Assembly (NCBI GenBank): GCA_030594725.1
Contig: JAUVEQ010000083.1
Span: forward strand, 1-9,261
Length of the DNA: 9,261 bases
Reading direction: 5' to 3'
Origin: Methanobacteriota archaeon
GTDB taxonomy: Archaea > Thermoplasmatota > DTKX01 > GCA-020343715
Position 1 is the stretch's first letter, and each line of letters starts with the position of its first letter. The position numbers were made by a program, and so were the translations under genes. A model generated the notes under the pieces. The model was not told the origin of the DNA. It made no database searches and saw only the letters and a list, made by a program, of their open reading frames with translations. This document shows positions 5,766-9,261 of this stretch, piece by piece.

Positions 5766-5963
5766 ATGGCTGAGAGACTGGTCCAGCACAAGCATTGCCC
5801 CGTATGCAAGAAGGCCATGTCCACGGAGAAGGAGACGTGCTCGGAAGAATGTGCTCTCCGCCACCAGAAACAGGTCAGGGAACGCAAGCGCACGATGTAC
5901 TTCTTCTACTTCTCCATGGTTGTCCTCGTGATCGTCCTGGCGTTCCAGTTCCTGGGGATCTGA
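5766..5963 (+). CDS. DUF2116-like zinc-ribbon membrane protein (65 aa)
   Basis: A small protein with an N-terminal zinc knuckle and a C-terminal anchor. CPVC at 11-14 and CSEEC at 25-29 provide four cysteines, a basic linker follows (RERKR, 38-42), and residues 45-63 form one transmembrane helix. This order matches the archaeal DUF2116 family (COG4068), annotated as zinc-ribbon-containing and of unknown function. The basic residues before the helix suggest the zinc ribbon faces the cytoplasm. The start is the ATG after GGGAG and the TATA-like box; the same frame is open far upstream on the plus strand, but there it overlies dph6 antisense and is not coding. The coaD gene starts 18 nt after its stop, so the two are probably co-transcribed. 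Confidence 0.85.
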   Translation: MAERLVQHKHCPVCKKAMSTEKETCSEECALRHQKQVRERKRTMYFFYFSMVVLVIVLAFQFLGI

Positions 5964-5981
5964 TAGAGGGGGGTCCCACCG

Positions 5982-6449
5982 ATGGTCCATGTGGCGCTCG
6001 GTGGCACCTTCGAGATCGTCCACAAGGGTCATCGTACCCTACTGGCCAGGGCGTTCGAGATCGGTGACCGGGTCCTGATCGGCCTCACCTCGGACCGTCT
6101 TGCCAACTCGTCAAGGTCGAGGCGAGTGCGTCCCTACGAGGAGCGGGAGGCGGCCCTGAGGGCGTACATCGACGGTGCCCATCCCAGGTCGGATCACACC
6201 ATAGAGATGATCGACGACAGGTTCGGACCGGCCATCCATCTGGAGGACCTGGATGTGCTGGTCGTCTCGGTGAACACCCATCCGACGGGGATCGAGCTCA
6301 ACCATTTGAGGAAGGAGCGGGGGCTGCGACCCCTCGACCTTGTGGCGATTCCTCCGGTCCTGGCCGACGATGGGCTACTTATCTCGTCGACCCGTGTGAT
6401 GGATGGGGAATGCGATGCGGACGGTCACGTCCCCTCCGTACCCCTATAG
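5982..6449 (+). CDS. coaD: Phosphopantetheine adenylyltransferase, archaeal type
   Basis: A 155-residue nucleotidyltransferase of the HxGH superfamily. GGTFEIVHKGH (7-17) holds the HKGH motif that binds the ATP phosphates; GDRVLIGLTSD (28-38) and the C-terminal ISSTRV (134-139) are hallmarks of the archaeal PPAT branch (COG1019). The reaction is ATP plus 4'-phosphopantetheine to dephospho-CoA and diphosphate, the penultimate step of coenzyme A synthesis in the cytoplasm. Length is normal for the archaeal enzyme. The residue after the GGTF motif is Glu rather than the more common Asp. The ATG is preceded by GAGGGGGG at about 5966-5973, a good Shine-Dalgarno, and the gene lies 18 nt after the DUF2116 gene. 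The gene ends 8 bp from the convergent ThrRS gene. Confidence 0.9.
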   Translation: MVHVALGGTFEIVHKGHRTLLARAFEIGDRVLIGLTSDRLANSSRSRRVRPYEEREAALRAYIDGAHPRSDHTIEMIDDRFGPAIHLEDLDVLVVSVNTHPTGIELNHLRKERGLRPLDLVAIPPVLADDGLLISSTRVMDGECDADGHVPSVPL

Positions 6450-6457
6450 GCCCGGCC

Positions 6458-8317
6458 TCAACCCCGGAAAGCGGGTCTCAATGAGATCCTTACAGGCAAG
6501 GGAGTGGGCTCGTACGGATAACCCTCCAGTTCACCTTCCAGGAACAGCCGAAGCTCCTCTATCGTCATCTCCCGGGTCTCCCCCGAGCGGAACCGGACCG
6601 GGAGCAGTCCCCCCGCCTCCGCCTCCTTGTCGCCGTAGACGATGGTGAGGGGTATCCACTCCGTCTCGGAGCCCCGGATCTTCTTCCCCACCTTCTCCTC
6701 ACGGTCGTCCACGTCCGCCCTGGCCACGCCGTCCAGGACGGCCACCATGTCCATGCAGGGCTGGATGTGGGCATGACCCACGGGAACGAAGCGGACCTGG
6801 GTGGGAGCGAGCCACAGGGGGTACTCCCCCTTCTCGCCCTTGGCCATCCTCCGGGCCTGGTACTCCAGTATCGCATAGAGGCAGCGCTCGGTGGCGCCCG
6901 ACACGGACGTGTGGAGGATGACGGGGTGGGCGCTGGTCCCGTCCGCCTTGGTGTACTCGATGCCGTACAGCTCGCTGTTCTCCACGTCGATCTGGACCGT
7001 GGAGATCGCGCCCGCCTTGCCCTGGGTGTCCACAACGTTGAACTCGAACTTGGTGATGAAGTACGCGTAGCGCTCGTCGAAGAGCTCGAGCAGGACCGGC
7101 CGGCCCAGGATGCGCACCATGCGCTCGTACCATTCCCTGTGCTCGTGGAAGAACCCCGTCTCGGCCCTGTAGGCCGCCTCGTAGGGAACGAGGAGGGACC
7201 GCATCCACTCCATGCTCAGCTCGAACTGGTTGAAGAACTCCTCCTTGGCCTGGGGGATGTCTGCACAGAAGGTGTGAAGGTCGGGCATGGTGAAGCTGCG
7301 CAACCTCCGGAGGCCCATGACCTCTCCCGATTTTTCCCGGCGGAAGCTCTGTCTCGTTATCTCGAAGAGCCGTAGCGGGAGGTTGCGATAGCTTATGTTC
7401 ATCCCGTTGGCGATGAGGAACTGGCCGAAGCAGGCGGCGAAGCGCATGAAGAAGCGCTTCTTGTCCGACAGCACGACGTACTGCCTGGCCGGGAACCGCT
7501 CCATGTACTTCTTCAGCGAGGGGTGCTCGTAATCGTACATCTGGGGCGTCTCCACCTCCATGGCCCCCGCGCGATGGCACAGGTCCCTGATGAGGTGTTC
7601 CAGCAGTATCTTGACGAGCTTGCCCTTGGGGTACCACCTGAGGTTGCCCTGGTCCGAGCCGGGCTCGTAGTCCACCAGCTCGTGGCGCTGCATCAGGGCG
7701 ATGTGGGCGGGCTCCTCGGAGGCCGTGCGGTCCTTCTTGGTCTCGTGGTGGACGAAGGTCCGCAGGTCGTCGTGGTCCCCGAAATTGAATCCGTCCGCCT
7801 CGAACAGCTCTCCCTCGGGGGTGAGGACGTGGAAGGTGGAGCGGACCTTCTCCTCGTCCAGGACGGCCTTGCTCACCCCCATCTCCCCCACGGGCTTGAA
7901 GCTGATGTGACGGGCCAGCTCCGCCAGGGGGTGGCCCTTGCAGTTAAGGGTGAAGGATTTGTACCAGCCGAAGGCCGCTCGGTCAACTATGAGGTCCCGG
8001 GACAGCAGTTCCAGCTCGATCTCCTTGAGCAGGGGTACGGATACGGAGGCCGTCGCCAGGTCACTGCTGAGGTGGGCCCATGGATAGAGGACGATGCGGG
8101 GAGCGCCCACCTGTTCCATTACGCCCGCTATCTCGTCAGCGACCCTCTTCACCAGGCCCTCGCCGTGGTCGGGGTCCTCCTTCTCCACGGTCATGAAGAC
8201 CACCAGGCACTCGTCGAAGCGGTGGACGCGCTCGCCCTCTATCGGTTCGGCGATGTCGCCCACGGGCTCGCGTGACTCGTACTCCAGGTGGTCCGAGTGA
8301 ATGAACAGTAGCCTCAT
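6458..8317 (-). CDS. thrS: Threonyl-tRNA synthetase, archaeal type with DTD-like editing domain
   Basis: A complete 619-residue class II aminoacyl-tRNA synthetase. Residues 1 to about 145 form the archaeal N-terminal editing domain related to D-aminoacyl-tRNA deacylase (HSDHLEYES near the start, YPWAHLSSDLA 78-88, FGWYKSF 116-122), which removes serine mis-attached to tRNA-Thr. The catalytic core follows: motif 2 region around NLPLRLFEITRQSFRREKSG (312-331) and motif 3 around SGATERCLY (473-481). The three zinc ligands that select threonine are in place: Cys296 (FAACFGQF), His348 (MPDLHTF) and His469 (VILHTS). The C-terminal anticodon-binding domain starts near 500 (LWLAPTQVRFVPVG). The bacterial TGS domain is absent, as expected. 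The ATG at 8315-8317 begins directly with the first strand of the editing domain. A weak TATA-like patch lies about 35 nt upstream. It is a single gene, convergent with coaD. Confidence 0.97.
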   Translation of the reverse strand: MRLLFIHSDHLEYESREPVGDIAEPIEGERVHRFDECLVVFMTVEKEDPDHGEGLVKRVADEIAGVMEQVGAPRIVLYPWAHLSSDLATASVSVPLLKEIELELLSRDLIVDRAAFGWYKSFTLNCKGHPLAELARHISFKPVGEMGVSKAVLDEEKVRSTFHVLTPEGELFEADGFNFGDHDDLRTFVHHETKKDRTASEEPAHIALMQRHELVDYEPGSDQGNLRWYPKGKLVKILLEHLIRDLCHRAGAMEVETPQMYDYEHPSLKKYMERFPARQYVVLSDKKRFFMRFAACFGQFLIANGMNISYRNLPLRLFEITRQSFRREKSGEVMGLRRLRSFTMPDLHTFCADIPQAKEEFFNQFELSMEWMRSLLVPYEAAYRAETGFFHEHREWYERMVRILGRPVLLELFDERYAYFITKFEFNVVDTQGKAGAISTVQIDVENSELYGIEYTKADGTSAHPVILHTSVSGATERCLYAILEYQARRMAKGEKGEYPLWLAPTQVRFVPVGHAHIQPCMDMVAVLDGVARADVDDREEKVGKKIRGSETEWIPLTIVYGDKEAEAGGLLPVRFRSGETREMTIEELRLFLEGELEGYPYEPTPLPVRISLRPAFRG

Positions 8318-8347
8318 GGTATCCCGGCGAGGTAGGGGCCAGGCGGC

Positions 8348-8355
8348 TTATTAGG
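8348..8355 (-). promoter_or_regulatory. Weak TATA-like box for thrS
   Basis: The minus strand reads CCTAATAA within AAACCTAATAAG, the only AT-rich patch in the 62 bp between the coiled-coil gene and thrS. It would start transcription near 8326, giving a leader of about 10 nt. The match is modest. Confidence 0.35.
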
Positions 8356-8379
8356 TTTACGCGAGGACGGGGGGTGACC

Positions 8380-8649
8380 TCAGATCTTGTCCCGCAGCGC
8401 GGCGGGCACGGTCTCCAGATCCCTGGCCTGTATCTCGTGCTCCTGGATCTTCTCCTGGAGCCTGATCTCCTTGATCTGGAGCTTGGCCAGGTGCTCCCGG
8501 AGGTGCTCCGCCTCCCTCCGGTGCTTCTCGGCCTTCTCCAGGTTCTGAAGATGGTGGTGAAGGGCCATCTCCTCCCGGTGGACCTCCTTCTTGAGCTCCT
8601 TGGTAAGCTTCCGCTCTAGTTTGGTCGGTTTCTCTTGCGACATGTGCAT
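8380..8649 (-). CDS. Small highly charged coiled-coil protein (89 aa)
   Basis: An almost entirely helical, charge-rich protein: residues 10 to about 80 alternate Lys/Arg/His with Glu and Leu spaced in heptad-like fashion (KLERKLTKELKKE, then HLREHLAKLQIKEIRL), as in a parallel coiled coil. Histidines are frequent (HHH at 31-33). There are no cysteines and no membrane segment, and I recognise no named family. An oligomerising or nucleic-acid-associated role is possible but not shown. The ATG at 8649 is the first after a clear TATA-like box at 8675-8685; the ATG at 8643 (MSQEKP) is the alternative start two codons on. It lies 62 bp upstream of thrS on the same strand but probably has an independent promoter. 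Confidence 0.75.
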   Translation of the reverse strand: MHMSQEKPTKLERKLTKELKKEVHREEMALHHHLQNLEKAEKHRREAEHLREHLAKLQIKEIRLQEKIQEHEIQARDLETVPAALRDKI

Positions 8650-8674
8650 CCCGTTGAATGATTGGGTAATGTGG

Positions 8675-8685
8675 TATTAATAATT
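8675..8685 (-). promoter_or_regulatory. TATA-like box for the coiled-coil gene
   Basis: The minus strand reads AATTATTAATA, an 11-bp AT-only run centred about 31 nt upstream of the ATG at 8649. It gives a predicted start near 8654 and a leader of about 5-10 nt. Being nearly symmetric, it might also fire rightward. Confidence 0.55.
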
Positions 8686-8725
8686 GACTCCCTCAGCATC
8701 CACGCGAGCTCGCGACCCAAATGGA

Positions 8726-8734
8726 AATGTATTT
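8726..8734 (+). promoter_or_regulatory. TATA-like box for the right-edge zinc-ribbon membrane protein
   Basis: AATGTATTT lies in an AT-rich patch, with an expected transcript start near 8755. GGGGT at 8760-8764 is a plausible short Shine-Dalgarno for the TTG at 8771. Confidence 0.4.
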
Positions 8735-8770
8735 ACGCGCAAGGGACCCTCCGTTCGATGGGGTCGTGCC

Positions 8771-9261
8771 TTGCCAAACTTCTGCTCAGCCTGCGGGAGC
8801 CCTCTCGAGTCGGACATGAGCTACTGTCCGAACTGCGGGACCGGGGTCGATCTGGAGGGCCCTGGCATGCCCGTTCCGACCGGCCAGTTCCCGGCCTACC
8901 CCCCGGCCCCGATGCCCTATCCACAACCCTACTCGGCCTACCCCTACCCGTACCAGTACGCCTACCGACCTCCCATCACCGCCAAGCGGGCGGCCACGAT
9001 CGCCGCCGGCATCATCGTGCTGATCGATGGATGTCTTGCATTCCTCCTCGGGTTCGCGATGCTGTGGAATTTCGAGTCGGCCATCGCCGTTTCCCTGTTC
9101 ATCGGCTTCGGTCTGTCCATAGCTGCATCTGTCTCGGCATTCACGTGCTCCAACATCTGGCTGGCCGTGGTCGGACCCGTCGTCCTTCTGGGCGTCGCAT
9201 TATTGGTGATGACCGTGGATGACGATATCGTCATCATCGGGATGATCGGGGGCGCCTTTGC
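8771..9261 (+). CDS. Zinc-ribbon, Pro/Tyr-rich, multi-pass membrane protein (3' truncated by the window)
   Basis: 163 residues are visible and the frame runs off the right edge. The N-terminus is a typical archaeal zinc ribbon, PNFCSACGSPLESDMSYCPNC, with CxxC pairs at 5-8 and 19-22. Residues 38-68 are a low-complexity Pro/Tyr/Ala linker (repeats of AYP, PYP and QYAY), then about four hydrophobic segments at 75-99, 103-123, 129-149 and from 153 on. This is a common archaeal layout: a cytoplasmic zinc ribbon tethered by a flexible linker to a membrane domain; the specific function is unknown. The start is taken as TTG at 8771 because it places Met-Pro-Asn-Phe-Cys at the usual zinc-ribbon start, with GGGGT about 7 nt before it and no in-frame ATG upstream. 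The next in-frame ATG (8816) would cut the zinc ribbon in half. Confidence 0.8.
   Translation, partial: MPNFCSACGSPLESDMSYCPNCGTGVDLEGPGMPVPTGQFPAYPPAPMPYPQPYSAYPYPYQYAYRPPITAKRAATIAAGIIVLIDGCLAFLLGFAMLWNFESAIAVSLFIGFGLSIAASVSAFTCSNIWLAVVGPVVLLGVALLVMTVDDDIVIIGMIGGAF

Noticed and set aside
6699..7637. A 312-codon minus-strand frame, plus long plus-strand frames at 6767-7375 and 7523-8275
   Set aside because: All lie inside thrS, whose frame carries every expected ThrRS motif. Long antisense and alternate frames are common at this GC content.
8650..8770. Palindromic TTAATAATTG/ATTAAT stretch as a riboswitch or origin element
   Set aside because: It is short and AT-only, and is adequately explained as back-to-back TATA-like boxes for the divergent genes on either side.
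1..9261. CRISPR array, tRNA/rRNA genes, insertion sequence or integration site
   Set aside because: I saw no regularly spaced repeats, no tRNA-like cloverleaf with CCA-adjacent arms, no transposase motifs and no long terminal inverted repeats. The intergenic gaps are all under 200 bp and are filled by promoters.

Overview
The window looks like high-GC (roughly 60%) chromosomal DNA of a euryarchaeal-type archaeon, possibly of the Thermoplasmata/Methanomassiliicoccales group; that rank is an inference. The archaeal call rests on five things: a threonyl-tRNA synthetase with the archaeal D-aminoacyl-deacylase-like editing domain, the archaeal type of phosphopantetheine adenylyltransferase, a Dph6-type diphthine-ammonia ligase, a DUF2116 zinc-ribbon membrane protein, and TATA-like boxes about 25 nt upstream of several starts, some of which appear leaderless. 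No tRNA, rRNA, CRISPR array, insertion sequence or phage gene was seen.

Layout. (1) 2-310 (+) is the 3' end of an unrecognised gene with a CxxC pair. It converges on a small two-knuckle zinc-ribbon gene (323-610, -). (2) A 178-bp divergent promoter region (611-788) carries repeated GATGGTG heptamers and drives a compact three-gene + strand operon (789-3451). The operon encodes a KaiC-like P-loop ATPase, then a fusion of a KaiC-like domain without a P-loop to a COG2229/Arf-MglA-like small GTPase, then a second KaiC-like protein with a degenerate P-loop. (3) A CaCA-family Na+/Ca2+ exchanger (3503-4453, +) has its own probable leaderless promoter. (4) A two-gene minus-strand operon encodes Dph6 and a class I glutamine amidotransferase (5678 down to 4444), coupled by a 4-nt stop/start overlap. 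(5) Divergent from it, a + strand pair encodes a DUF2116 zinc-ribbon membrane protein and CoaD-type phosphopantetheine adenylyltransferase (5766-6449). (6) Convergent with that pair is the complete archaeal ThrRS (6458-8317, -), then a small charged coiled-coil protein (8380-8649, -). (7) From a divergent promoter, a + strand zinc-ribbon/Pro-Tyr-rich/multi-TM protein with a probable TTG start runs off the right edge (8771-9261).

The most novel-looking part is the three-gene KaiC/GTPase operon. Only the first KaiC domain keeps a full Walker A motif and a likely catalytic glutamate. The other two keep Walker B but have lost the P-loop lysine and the glutamate. One of these pseudo-ATPase domains is fused to a GTPase that has the P-loop but an altered guanine-specificity motif. 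This suggests a heteromeric RecA-fold signalling or switch complex with one ATP-hydrolysing component and one nucleotide-switch component. The second point of interest is the tight pairing of Dph6, usually thought to use free ammonium, with a glutamine amidotransferase whose catalytic residues are intact; it may be an ammonia-delivering partner for the last step of diphthamide synthesis on EF-2.
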